Shown here: positions 1 to 7,782 of the stretch, piece after piece
How positions within the stretch are numbered: the first letter of the stretch is position 1
How the letters are laid out: each line of letters begins with the position of its first letter
Assembly (NCBI GenBank): GCA_028691175.1
Contig: JAQUZU010000005.1
Coordinates: forward strand, 1 to 32,509
Direction of reading: 5' to 3'
DNA: 32,509 bases
Source of the DNA: Candidatus Kapaibacterium sp.
GTDB taxonomy: Bacteria > Bacteroidota > Ignavibacteria > Kapaibacteriales > UBA2268
Made by a program: the position numbers and the translations under genes
Notes under the pieces: generated by a model
What the model was told of the DNA's origin: nothing
Seen by the model: the letters and a program-made list of their open reading frames with translations, nothing else
Database searches by the model: none

Positions 1-519
1 CAAGCGGCGTGCAGGATTGCCCGACACATAGAACGAGAGTTCCTCCGGCAATTCGTAAAGTCCGTTTTCCTCCGCAAGCAACATTTCGTAGTCGTCGCCC
101 GAAGCCGGGCGAAAAGTCATGTCGCCGGCAGGCTCAAACGACTCGTCGTATTCGTTGAAAACATTGAGAAAAGTTTTATACGCAAATCCCAAGCGCAGGC
201 AAGCATTAACTTCGATCGTATTTTCCGACAGACAAATCACAAGTTTAACATCATATTCGCGAATAATCCGGCGAATCAACTCCTCGGCAAATTCATTATA
301 ATTGCTATTAATGCAGAAATCGATCAGGCGATTTTCGTTTATGCAGAAATATCCGATTTCTTTTTCGGCGACAATGGCATAGCACGCCGCCGTTTCAACC
401 AAAAACTCAGAGTAAAGTACCGGATGAATTGTGGCAAATTTTTTATTTTCCGCACGCATCCGCGGTATTTCTTCGTATGCACTTTCTATAAATTTCATCT
501 CACTTGCATTCATTTTCAT
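1..519 (-). CDS. GNAT-like acetyltransferase, C-terminus cut by window edge
   Basis: The frame is open for 173 codons from the ATG at 519 to base 1 and continues beyond the window, so the gene is partial. A second ATG lies two codons downstream (513). The part seen has a GNAT-like pattern: a beta-strand stretch around residues 48-60, a helix rich in Glu/Arg (FAEELIRRIIREY, about 74-86), a strand (KLVICLS), then ENTIEVNACLRLGF (about 95-108), which matches the 'N..A..LY.klGF' acetyl-CoA-binding end of GNAT domains. About 25 residues later a segment beginning MTFRPASGDDY looks like the start of a second domain, so the protein may be a two-domain N-acetyltransferase. Its substrate cannot be told. 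It is the last gene of a minus-strand series and lies beyond the glnS terminator, so it should have its own promoter, which I could not identify. GNAT assignment is inference from pattern, not a close match. Confidence 0.6.
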   Translation of the reverse strand, partial: MKMNASEMKFIESAYEEIPRMRAENKKFATIHPVLYSEFLVETAACYAIVAEKEIGYFCINENRLIDFCINSNYNEFAEELIRRIIREYDVKLVICLSENTIEVNACLRLGFAYKTFLNVFNEYDESFEPAGDMTFRPASGDDYEMLLAEENGLYELPEELSFYVSGNPARRL

Positions 520-619
520 ATTCTCTTTGTATAATTTCGTTTGTACTTTTTAGGACGTATCGGAATATTTTTTTATTGCATATATTTAGATTTTTCATTC
601 GTTTTTTTCGAAAAAATGC

Positions 620-662
620 AAAAAAAGGCAGTTCTTCGATTTTATTCTGCGAACTGCCTTTT
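620..662 (-). terminator. Intrinsic terminator of glnS
   Basis: A 12-bp perfect stem (arms 623-634 and 651-662, core AAGGCAGTTC / GAACTGCCTT) with a 16-nt loop is followed, in the minus-strand direction, by seven U residues (620-626; the stem's A-T pairs overlap the tract). It starts 23 nt after the glnS stop codon. Confidence 0.9.
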
Positions 663-684
663 GATATTCAATTTATTTGCGAAA

Positions 685-2373
685 TTATTTTTTCATCTTC
701 GCCCACGAGTCGCGCAATCCGACTGTGCGGTTAAAAACCGGAGTGTCGGGCTTCGAATCGATGCTGTCGGCACAGAAATAACCGACGCGCTCGAACTGGA
801 ATTTTTCGCTTGGTTTTGCATCCATCAGCGCAGGTTCTACCCATGCTTCAATAGTTTTCAGCGAGTCCGGATTTAGATTGTCGAGGAAAGTTTTGCCCTC
901 CGGCGCTACGTCCGGATTTTCAGTCAGGAAGAGATTATCGTACATTCTGACTTCTGCTTTCCGCCCAAATTCCGCACTTACCCAATGGATTGTACCCTGT
1001 ACGCGACGTCCGTCCGGAGAATTTCCACCGCGAGATGCCGGGTCGTAAGTACAAATTAATTCAACTACTTCGCCGTTTGCGTCTTTGATTACTTCTTTGC
1101 ATGTAATGAAATATGCATAGCGCAAGCGGACTTCTTTGCCCGGAGCGAGGCGGAAGAATTTCTTCGGCGGATTTTCCATAAAGTCATCGCGCTCGATGTA
1201 AATTACTTTCGAGAATTTCACTTTGCGGGAACCTGCATTTTGATCTTCCGGATTATTGATTGCGTCGAGTTCGTCGTCGTGAAGATCGTCCGGATAATTT
1301 TCGATTGTAACTTTCAGCGGATTGATTACGGCCATACGGCGAGTGGCTACTTTGTTCAGATCCTCGCGAATACAAAATTCGAGGACACTGTAATCAACGA
1401 TACTTTCGGCTTTCGTTACGCCGATTCTCTCGGCAAAATTGCGAATCGCCGCCGGAGTGTAGCCGCGACGACGGAAGCCGCAAATTGTCGGCATACGCGG
1501 ATCGTCCCAGCCGGAAACGTAATTTTCCATCACGAGCTGGCGGAGTTTGCGCTTGCTCATAACGAGATAGTTTATGTTTAGTCGTGCAAACTCGATTTGC
1601 TGCGGGTGGCACGGAGTTTTCAGCACTTTCAAATACCAATCGTACAACGGGCGGTGATCTTCAAATTCGAGGGTACAGATTGAATGCGTAATGCCCTCGA
1701 GCATATCGGAGAGGCAGTGCGTAAAATCGTACATAGGATAGATGCACCACTTGTCGCCGGTGCGGTGGTGATTCATTTTTTTGATGCGGTAAGTAACCGG
1801 GTCGCGCATGTTGATGTTCGGCGACGCCATATCGATTTTCGCACGCAGTGTGTGTGTGCCATCCTCGAATTCGCCGTTTTTCATTCTCTCGAATAGGTCA
1901 AGGTTTTCCTCTACCGATCTGTCGCGCCACGGACTCGGTTTGCCCGGTTCGGTTAGCGTTCCGCGATTTGCGCGGATTTCTTCCGGAGTTTGCTCGCAGA
2001 CGTATGCCAAGCCCATTTTGATTAATTGAACAGCATATTCGTATAATTTATCGAAATAATCCGACGCGTAATATTTGCGGTCGTCCCAATCAAATCCGAG
2101 CCATTTTACGTCTTCCTGAATCGAATCCACGTATTCTACATCTTCTTTTACCGGATTAGTATCATCAAAGCGCAAATTTGTAATTCCGCCGAATTCCTTC
2201 GCGAGTCCGAAATTCAGGCAGATAGATTTCGCGTGTCCGATATGCAGATAGCCGTTCGGCTCAGGCGGGAACCGCGTATGTACTTTTCCGCCGTTTTTAT
2301 TGACCTTCAGGTCTTCGGTGATTATCGTTTTTATAAAGTTATTTGCAACTAAATTTTCGTTTGGATTTTCCAT
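685..2373 (-). CDS. glnS: Glutaminyl-tRNA synthetase
   Basis: Class I aminoacyl-tRNA synthetase (562 aa; the E. coli enzyme is about 554 aa) that charges tRNA(Gln) with glutamine in the cytoplasm. The N-terminal Rossmann fold opens with PPEPNGYLHIGHAKS, with the HIGH signature at residues 44-47 preceded by the PPEPNG sequence typical of the Glx subfamily. The second ATP-binding loop is VMSKRKL at about 270-276, the GlnRS form of KMSKS. The C-terminal half holds the anticodon-binding beta-barrels and ends with the usual GlnRS tail (TVGLRDSWAKM). Having a GlnRS implies direct charging of tRNA(Gln), at least in part, rather than sole reliance on GatCAB transamidation. The start has AGGA about 13 nt upstream. 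It is a single-gene unit with its own terminator. Confidence 0.97.
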   Translation of the reverse strand: MENPNENLVANNFIKTIITEDLKVNKNGGKVHTRFPPEPNGYLHIGHAKSICLNFGLAKEFGGITNLRFDDTNPVKEDVEYVDSIQEDVKWLGFDWDDRKYYASDYFDKLYEYAVQLIKMGLAYVCEQTPEEIRANRGTLTEPGKPSPWRDRSVEENLDLFERMKNGEFEDGTHTLRAKIDMASPNINMRDPVTYRIKKMNHHRTGDKWCIYPMYDFTHCLSDMLEGITHSICTLEFEDHRPLYDWYLKVLKTPCHPQQIEFARLNINYLVMSKRKLRQLVMENYVSGWDDPRMPTICGFRRRGYTPAAIRNFAERIGVTKAESIVDYSVLEFCIREDLNKVATRRMAVINPLKVTIENYPDDLHDDELDAINNPEDQNAGSRKVKFSKVIYIERDDFMENPPKKFFRLAPGKEVRLRYAYFITCKEVIKDANGEVVELICTYDPASRGGNSPDGRRVQGTIHWVSAEFGRKAEVRMYDNLFLTENPDVAPEGKTFLDNLNPDSLKTIEAWVEPALMDAKPSEKFQFERVGYFCADSIDSKPDTPVFNRTVGLRDSWAKMKK

Positions 2374-2437
2374 TTTTCGTGGTTCCTGATATATTTTTAT
2401 TATAATTCAAAATTGAATAATTTGACTGTACACCACA

Positions 2438-2472
2438 CATAGGCACCCTTCGCAACGCTCGGGGAGCCTATG
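2438..2472. other. Inverted repeat between transaldolase and glnS
   Basis: Arms CATAGGC (2438-2444) and GCCTATG (2466-2472), extended inward by CCC/GGG after one mismatch, form a GC-rich hairpin just past the transaldolase stop (2528). No U tract follows on the minus strand, so it is not a textbook intrinsic terminator. It could protect the transaldolase mRNA 3' end, act as a weak terminator, or be a REP-like dispersed element. Confidence 0.5.
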
Positions 2473-2527
2473 GTTTTATGTGTTTTTCGATGCGTCTTTT
2501 TCTCTATCGAGAGCGGACGCAAGTTCC

Positions 2528-3205
2528 TTAGCCCTGTGCGAGAACTTTAGTTCTCTCGGTCTGCATTTTGTCGTAATCAGCCAAGAATTGCGCAACGCCT
2601 TTGTCTGTCAGCGGGTGATTAAGCGACTGCATCAACACCTTGTATGGCACAGTTGCAATATCGCAACCTGCTTTTGCAGCCTGGATAATGTGCTCCGGGT
2701 GGCGAATAGATGCAGCAATAATCAGCGATTCGAGTCCCTGTTTATCCCATATTTCACAAATATCTTTTATTACTTCATTGCTATCTACGGCGATGTCGTC
2801 CAAGCGCCCCATAAATACGGATACATAAGTTGCACCGGCATCTGCTGCAGCAAGAGCCTGAGTCGGATTGAACACGAGAGTAACATTCGTCGGAACTTCC
2901 TTAGCATACAAGTACTTAACGGCACCAAGTCCGGCGGGAATCATCGGGATTTTGATTGTAGCTTCCGGGAACCATTCGAGAATGCCTTCGGCTTCTTTGA
3001 TCATGCCATCGGTTTCCGTAGAATTAACTTCTACCGACAGATGTCCGCCGACGAGTTCATGAATTTCCAACAATCTTTTTTTGATATCGATCGACGGATC
3101 TTCTTTTGCCAAAAGAGACGGATTAGTCGTTACTCCGCTTATAAAGCCGTAATTGGCAACTTCGCGAATTTGATTTATATTCGCTGTATCAAGATATAAT
3201 TCCAT
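2528..3205 (-). CDS. tal: Transaldolase, TalC/FSA-type small subfamily
   Basis: Transfers the dihydroxyacetone unit of sedoheptulose-7-phosphate to glyceraldehyde-3-phosphate in the non-oxidative pentose phosphate pathway. The 225-residue length and the opening MELYLDTANINQIREV place it in the short TalC/MipB/FSA family of class I aldolases. The Schiff-base lysine is K85 in TIKIPMIP. Two positions that separate transaldolase from fructose-6-phosphate aldolase favour transaldolase: Glu59 (SVEV; FSA has Gln59) and Phe131 (VSVFMGRLDD; FSA has Tyr131). The start lies 33 nt after the purM stop on the same strand, so the two are probably cotranscribed, which joins ribose-phosphate supply to purine synthesis. 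Confidence 0.93.
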   Translation of the reverse strand: MELYLDTANINQIREVANYGFISGVTTNPSLLAKEDPSIDIKKRLLEIHELVGGHLSVEVNSTETDGMIKEAEGILEWFPEATIKIPMIPAGLGAVKYLYAKEVPTNVTLVFNPTQALAAADAGATYVSVFMGRLDDIAVDSNEVIKDICEIWDKQGLESLIIAASIRHPEHIIQAAKAGCDIATVPYKVLMQSLNHPLTDKGVAQFLADYDKMQTERTKVLAQG

Positions 3206-3238
3206 TATTATTTCCTAATTATATTATAAATTTACTGA

Positions 3239-4234
3239 TTATCCTTTTACTTCGCCGATAACGAGAGCTTGCTTCATAGCGAGCATTTCGAGAACTTTAT
3301 CGACATTTTCTTTCGGCACGCATACGATCATGCCGATTCCGAGATTGAAGACGTGTCGCATTTCTTCGTCGGAAATGCCACCGACTTTTTGTATTAAGTC
3401 AAATATCGGCAACGAGTTCCAGCAATTCCAATCAATACTCAGCGAGAGATTTTCTTTGCGCAAGATGCGTTTTGTATTGCCGACTATGCCGCCGCCGGTA
3501 ATGTGCGAAATTCCGGTTGCGAGTTCTTTGTCTAAAACCGGCATCACATACGGCAAGAACGACGGGTGAACCGCGAGAAGTGCATCCGCGATTGTGCAGC
3601 CGAGTTCATCGACGTAATCATCTACTTTGAACTTATCGAGTAATACTTTGCGGGCGAGCGAAAAGCCGTTCGTCTGCAAGCCGTTTGTCGGAATACCGAT
3701 AAGCACGTTGCCGGCTTCGACTTTTAAGCCGTTCAGAACGCGGGATTTCTCTACCACGCCGACAATAGTTCCGGACAGGTCGTATTCGCCTTTTTGATAC
3801 ATGGACGGCATTTCTGCGGTTTCGCCACCAATCAATGCACAAGAATTTTCGCGGCAGGCTTTTGCAAATCCGCTGATGACTGCTTCCGCTACATCAACTT
3901 CAAGTGCCCCGCAACCAAAATAATCGAGGAAAAAGAGTGGTTTCGCTCCGCAGCAAAGAATATCGTTGCAGCAGTGATTTACGAGATCCTGCCCGACTGT
4001 GTCGTGGCGGTTCGCAAGGAACGCAACTTTTAATTTCGTGCCGACTCCGTCGGTTGAAGCGCAGAGAATCGGTTCTTTGTAATCTTCGAATTTTGCATCA
4101 TACAGCCCGCCAAACAGTCCGATATCGGCAAGTACTTTGTCCGAAAAAGTCGAGCGAACAAGCGGTTTAATTCGATTAACGGTTTCTTCGCCGGCTGCTA
4201 TATCCACTCCGGCTGCTTTATAAGTATTATTCAT
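3239..4234 (-). CDS. purM: Phosphoribosylformylglycinamidine cyclo-ligase (AIR synthetase)
   Basis: Closes the imidazole ring in de novo purine synthesis: FGAM + ATP gives AIR + ADP + phosphate. The 331-residue protein has the PurM-family signatures TDGVGTKLKVA (about 61-71) for ATP/substrate binding and GGETAEMP (about 136-143), followed by the C-terminal AIRS domain (ITGGGIVGN region). The typical N-terminal YKAAGVDI is present. The gene is divergent from ferritin (202 nt between purM and the first ORF codon on the other strand) and probably leads a two-gene unit with the transaldolase. No exact Bacteroidota promoter match was found on the minus strand upstream. Confidence 0.96.
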   Translation of the reverse strand: MNNTYKAAGVDIAAGEETVNRIKPLVRSTFSDKVLADIGLFGGLYDAKFEDYKEPILCASTDGVGTKLKVAFLANRHDTVGQDLVNHCCNDILCCGAKPLFFLDYFGCGALEVDVAEAVISGFAKACRENSCALIGGETAEMPSMYQKGEYDLSGTIVGVVEKSRVLNGLKVEAGNVLIGIPTNGLQTNGFSLARKVLLDKFKVDDYVDELGCTIADALLAVHPSFLPYVMPVLDKELATGISHITGGGIVGNTKRILRKENLSLSIDWNCWNSLPIFDLIQKVGGISDEEMRHVFNLGIGMIVCVPKENVDKVLEMLAMKQALVIGEVKG

Positions 4235-4247
4235 AAGTATATATATT

Positions 4248-4278
4248 TTTGTGGTTATTTGATTTCATCATAGATTTG
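4248..4278 (+). promoter_or_regulatory. Predicted Bacteroidota-type promoter of ferritin
   Basis: TTTG at 4248-4251, a 19-nt spacer, then TAGATTTG (4271-4278), an exact match to TAnnTTTG. The start site would lie near 4285, giving an unusually long leader of about 185 nt before the ferritin ATG at 4470. Confidence 0.55.
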
Positions 4279-4469
4279 GAGTGTTTCCAATATATGAATA
4301 ACGGATTTATCGCAAGAATATTGCAGAGAGGCTAAAAATAATATTTCTTCCTCCGCCTTCATAACAAATAATCAATATATCGAAAATTTTTACACTTCAT
4401 AACAACAATATTTCTTTAAGGAAATCGTTAAGAACTTTGCAAGTAATTTATTCACGAAAGGAAAAATCA

Positions 4470-4991
4470 ATGTTAAACGAAAAAATCGAAAAATATCTGA
4501 ACAAACAGATTAACGCCGAAATGTGGTCGGCATATCTTTATTTGTCTATGTCGGCATATTGCCAAAACAACGATCTAAAAGGCTTTGCAAACTGGTATTT
4601 CGTTCAGTTCAAAGAAGAGCAGGACCACGCAATGATTTTATTTAATTATGTCAATTCGCGTGGCGGCAAGGTTTCGCTAATGCCTATCGCCGAAGTAGAA
4701 ACCGAATGGAATTCAATTCTTGCTGCCGCAGAGGATACACTTTGCCACGAAGAAAAAGTTACCGCAATGATTAACGAACTATACTCCATAGCATTGGAAG
4801 AAAAAGATTTTGCTACTCAGAGTATGCTTAAATGGTTCATCGACGAGCAAGTTGAAGAAGAAGAAAGCGTGAAAGAAATAATTGGCAAACTGAAATTGCT
4901 GCAAGGCAACGGTTTCGGCTTATACACGCTAGACAATGAACTTGCCGCACGCGTCTATACGCAAGCCTCTCCGCTGGCAGCGAAAGCATAA
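4470..4991 (+). CDS. ftnA: Bacterial non-haem ferritin
   Basis: Iron-storage protein (173 aa) that assembles into a 24-mer cage, oxidises Fe(II) and stores the mineral core. With the start at 4470 the di-iron ferroxidase ligands fall at Glu17, Glu50, His53, Glu94, Gln127 and Glu130, the same numbers as in E. coli FtnA. This supports the ATG at 4470, which has AAAGG 8 nt upstream, over an in-frame ATG at 4437 with no ribosome binding site. The four-helix bundle and fifth short helix are complete. The long leader and nearby terminator make it a single-gene unit. It would buffer iron for, among others, the Suf Fe-S system encoded at 12667-13438. Confidence 0.95.
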   Translation: MLNEKIEKYLNKQINAEMWSAYLYLSMSAYCQNNDLKGFANWYFVQFKEEQDHAMILFNYVNSRGGKVSLMPIAEVETEWNSILAAAEDTLCHEEKVTAMINELYSIALEEKDFATQSMLKWFIDEQVEEEESVKEIIGKLKLLQGNGFGLYTLDNELAARVYTQASPLAAKA

Positions 4992-5017
4992 AACCGTGTA
5001 AAATCAACTTACAAAGC

Positions 5018-5048
5018 AAAGGGCGAATTTAATATCCGCCCTTTTTTT
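5018..5048 (+). terminator. Intrinsic terminator of ferritin
   Basis: Stem AAAGGGCG (5018-5025) / CGCCCTTT (5037-5044) runs into a T tract (5042-5048). It sits 26 nt after the ferritin stop and separates it from the convergent tyrS. Confidence 0.88.
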
Positions 5049-5076
5049 ATAAATCATTCGAAATTGCCGCCGGCCG

Positions 5077-6291
5077 CTATGCATTATATACGGCATACAT
5101 AAACTTGCGCTTGCCGACCTTCAGAAGGTGCTTCGTAGAGAAGTCCGCTTTCTGGCCGATTTCGGCTACACGTTCGCCGTCGATATATACTCCGCCCTGC
5201 TCGATCATTTTTTTCGCTTCCTTTTTGGAGGCAACCATTCCGGCGGCTGCTACTGCTTCAACGATAGTCATTTCTGCAGCCGGCAAAACGAAGGTATCAA
5301 CTTCGTCCGGAATATCCTTCTTTACAAACATGCGTTCAAATTCGTCAAATGCACCCTGAGCGGCAGCTTTATCGTGATAAATTTCCACAATTCGCATCGC
5401 GGTTTCTACTTTTGCGTTACGCGGATGTACCGAGCCGTCCAATAAGCCGGCAGCCATTTTCTTTACTTCTTCATCGCTCGCAAAAGCTCCGTATTGGAAA
5501 TAGCGGGTAGTCAGAGCATCGGAAATCGACATAACTTTGCCGAAAATCTCGCGCGGAGTGTCCGTAAATGCAATATAGTTGCCGAGCGATTTGCTCATTT
5601 TCTCGACTCCGTCCGTTCCCTCGAGAATCGGCATAGTCAAGATGCACTGCGGTTCGCAGCCATAAGCCTTTTGAATTTCGCGTCCGACAAGCAGGTTGAA
5701 TTTCTGATCGCTGCCGCCGACTTCGATATCGGATTTTATGGCGAATGAGTCATAAGCCTGTGCCAGCGGATACATAAACTCGTGCACGCTGATCGGTGTG
5801 CCGGCTTTGAAACGCTTGCTGAAATCGTCGCGTTCGAGAAGTTGTGCAACCGTGTAATTCGACGCAAGTTTAATTACTTCCATAAAATTCATTTTGCCGA
5901 GCCAGTCAGAATTATAGCGTACTTCGAGCGAATCTGCGAGGAGAAGTTTCGTGGCTTGCTCCAGATAAGACTGCCCGTTCGCACGGGTTTCTTCGATTGA
6001 AAGCGCGGGACGCGTCTTGGATTTCCCGGTCGGATCGCCGATCATGCCGGTAAAATCGCCGACAATCAACACAACGTGATGTCCTAAATCCTGAAATTGA
6101 CGTAATTTATGCAATACCACACCATGCCCGATATGTAAGTCCGGACGGCTCGGATCGGCACCGAGCTTGATTGTCAACGGCTTATTTTCTTTGATGGAGC
6201 GATTAATTTTCGCTTCAAGTTCATCTTCCGGCAGCAAATCAAGCGTACCGGTTCGGATGATATCCATTTGTTCGTTTAACGACGGAAACAT
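5077..6291 (-). CDS. tyrS: Tyrosyl-tRNA synthetase
   Basis: Class I synthetase (404 aa) that charges tRNA(Tyr). The Rossmann fold carries HIGH at residues 53-56 (DLHIGHGVV) and KMSKS at about 229-233 (EKMSKSLGN). The C-terminal part (about 340-400) is an S4-like RNA-binding domain (KKMIEQGGVYIDGERV). The short, direct N-terminal approach to HIGH is that of the TyrZ-like branch of bacterial TyrRS. The start lies 51 nt after the murC stop on the same strand, and no promoter match was seen in that gap, so it is probably cotranscribed with murC. No T-box leader is visible. Confidence 0.96.
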   Translation of the reverse strand: MFPSLNEQMDIIRTGTLDLLPEDELEAKINRSIKENKPLTIKLGADPSRPDLHIGHGVVLHKLRQFQDLGHHVVLIVGDFTGMIGDPTGKSKTRPALSIEETRANGQSYLEQATKLLLADSLEVRYNSDWLGKMNFMEVIKLASNYTVAQLLERDDFSKRFKAGTPISVHEFMYPLAQAYDSFAIKSDIEVGGSDQKFNLLVGREIQKAYGCEPQCILTMPILEGTDGVEKMSKSLGNYIAFTDTPREIFGKVMSISDALTTRYFQYGAFASDEEVKKMAAGLLDGSVHPRNAKVETAMRIVEIYHDKAAAQGAFDEFERMFVKKDIPDEVDTFVLPAAEMTIVEAVAAAGMVASKKEAKKMIEQGGVYIDGERVAEIGQKADFSTKHLLKVGKRKFMYAVYNA

Positions 6292-6342
6292 ATTTTTTCC
6301 TTATATATTATAGTTGTTATTTTTCAAAAAGTATAAAAAAAC

Positions 6343-7707
6343 TTAGTCTGCCAATTGGTTCGAGAGTTTCCAGATATCGCCGGCTCCCATTGTAAGCACT
6401 AAATCGCCGGGCTTAATAATTTTTTTAACTTCCGGATAGAGATCGTTTTTATCGGCGATATAGCGTACGTTTTTATGTCCGAACTGCACTGCTGCATCGG
6501 CAATCAACTTTCCGGTTACGCCTTCTATCGGCTCTTCGCGAGCCGGATAAATGTCGGTAACGATTAAAATATCTGCTTCGTCGAACGCCTTGCCGAAGTC
6601 CTTATATAACTGCTGCGTGCGCGTATAAGTATGCGGCTGAAAAACGCAAATCGTGCGACGATCCCAGCCGGAGCGTGCCGCCTGCAGCGTTGCTTCGATT
6701 TCTGACGGATGGTGTGCGTAATCATCAATCACAATAATATCGTCCTTTTCGCTCTTAATCTCAAAGCGGCGGAAAACGCCGGTAAATGCGGCGATGCCTT
6801 CTTTGATTGTCTCAAAATCCACGCCGAGTTCGTGAGCAACAGTAAGCGCCCCAAGAGCATTTTTTATGTTATGAAGTCCGGGAACGTTCAGGTGAACTCT
6901 GCCCTGCTTTTCGCCTTTAATCACAACTTCGAAATCTGTACCGTGCTCGAGATAAGTAATATTCGACGCCCGAACGTCTGCATTTCTGCTCAGACCGAAA
7001 GTAATGGTTTTCTTTTTAATGTTGGCAAGAATATCTTTTACGCCTTCATCGTCGATACACGCTGCGACAAAACCATAGAACGGGACTTTGTTTGCAAATT
7101 CGACAAATGTGCGTTTCAAATCTTCAATATCGGAATAAATATCAAGATGTTCCGCCTCGATGTTATTTATAATCGAAACAGCCGGCGAAAGTTGCAGAAA
7201 CGAGCGATCGTATTCGTCTGCCTCTACTACAATCCATTCGCCATTTCCGAGGCGTGCATTGGTTCCACCGAAATCTTTCAGGCGTCCTCCTACAATCACA
7301 GTCGGATCTAAATTCGCCTTAATCAGAATGATTCCGACCATTGACGTTGTTGTGGTTTTGCCGTGCGTACCTGCAACTGCAAGCGTATATTTCAATCGCG
7401 AAACTTCCGAGAGCATCTCTGCGCGACGCAACAGTGGCACGCCGAGTTTCATTGCCGCGAGTGTTTCCGGATTTTTATCTATTTTAACCGCACTCGAATA
7501 AACTACTACTTCCGCTCCTTCGATATTTGCGGCGTTATGCCCGATCATGATTTTCGCACCGCGTGCAGCGAGATAATCCGTATTGTCAGAGCGCGACATA
7601 TCCGACCCGCTCACGCTAAAACCTTGATTTAAAAGAATTTCGGCAATTGCGCTCATTCCGATGCCGCCAATACCGACAAAATGTATATTCTTTGCTGATG
7701 AAAACAT
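6343..7707 (-). CDS. murC: UDP-N-acetylmuramate--L-alanine ligase
   Basis: Adds the first amino acid (L-Ala) to UDP-MurNAc in peptidoglycan precursor synthesis, using ATP in the cytoplasm. The 454-residue protein has the Mur ligase order: an N-terminal UDP-binding Rossmann domain with GIGGIGMS (12-19), a central ATPase domain with the P-loop AGTHGKTTTT (112-121), and a C-terminal domain with the DDYAHHPSEI motif diagnostic of MurC. In many bacteria murC lies in the dcw cluster; here it stands alone next to tyrS. Confidence 0.97.
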   Translation of the reverse strand: MFSSAKNIHFVGIGGIGMSAIAEILLNQGFSVSGSDMSRSDNTDYLAARGAKIMIGHNAANIEGAEVVVYSSAVKIDKNPETLAAMKLGVPLLRRAEMLSEVSRLKYTLAVAGTHGKTTTTSMVGIILIKANLDPTVIVGGRLKDFGGTNARLGNGEWIVVEADEYDRSFLQLSPAVSIINNIEAEHLDIYSDIEDLKRTFVEFANKVPFYGFVAACIDDEGVKDILANIKKKTITFGLSRNADVRASNITYLEHGTDFEVVIKGEKQGRVHLNVPGLHNIKNALGALTVAHELGVDFETIKEGIAAFTGVFRRFEIKSEKDDIIVIDDYAHHPSEIEATLQAARSGWDRRTICVFQPHTYTRTQQLYKDFGKAFDEADILIVTDIYPAREEPIEGVTGKLIADAAVQFGHKNVRYIADKNDLYPEVKKIIKPGDLVLTMGAGDIWKLSNQLAD

Positions 7708-7741
7708 CTATATTGTTCCTGTATTTTACGAAAATAGAATA

Positions 7742-7773
7742 CAAATATACGAAAATTATGGCAAATGTTCAAT
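7742..7773 (-). promoter_or_regulatory. Predicted Bacteroidota-type promoter of murC-tyrS
   Basis: Read on the minus strand: ATTG (7773-7770, three of four matches to TTTG), a 20-nt spacer, then TATATTTG (7749-7742), an exact TAnnTTTG. The start site would be near 7735, leaving a leader of about 28 nt before murC. Confidence 0.45.
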
Positions 7774-7782
7774 CATTGATCG

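Noticed and set aside
602..616. Self-complementary TTTTTTCGAAAAAA near the glnS terminator.
   Set aside because: It is low-complexity A/T sequence at the end of the terminator's U tract, with nothing to suggest a separate site.
4244..4251. TATTTTTG, an exact match to the -7 promoter element.
   Set aside because: There is no TTTG 19-20 nt upstream and it lies at the purM start. Its TTTG instead serves as the -33 element of the promoter ending at 4278.
4437..4469. Upstream in-frame ATG giving an 11-residue longer ferritin.
   Set aside because: It has no ribosome binding site, and the start at 4470 reproduces the exact residue numbering of the ferroxidase ligands.
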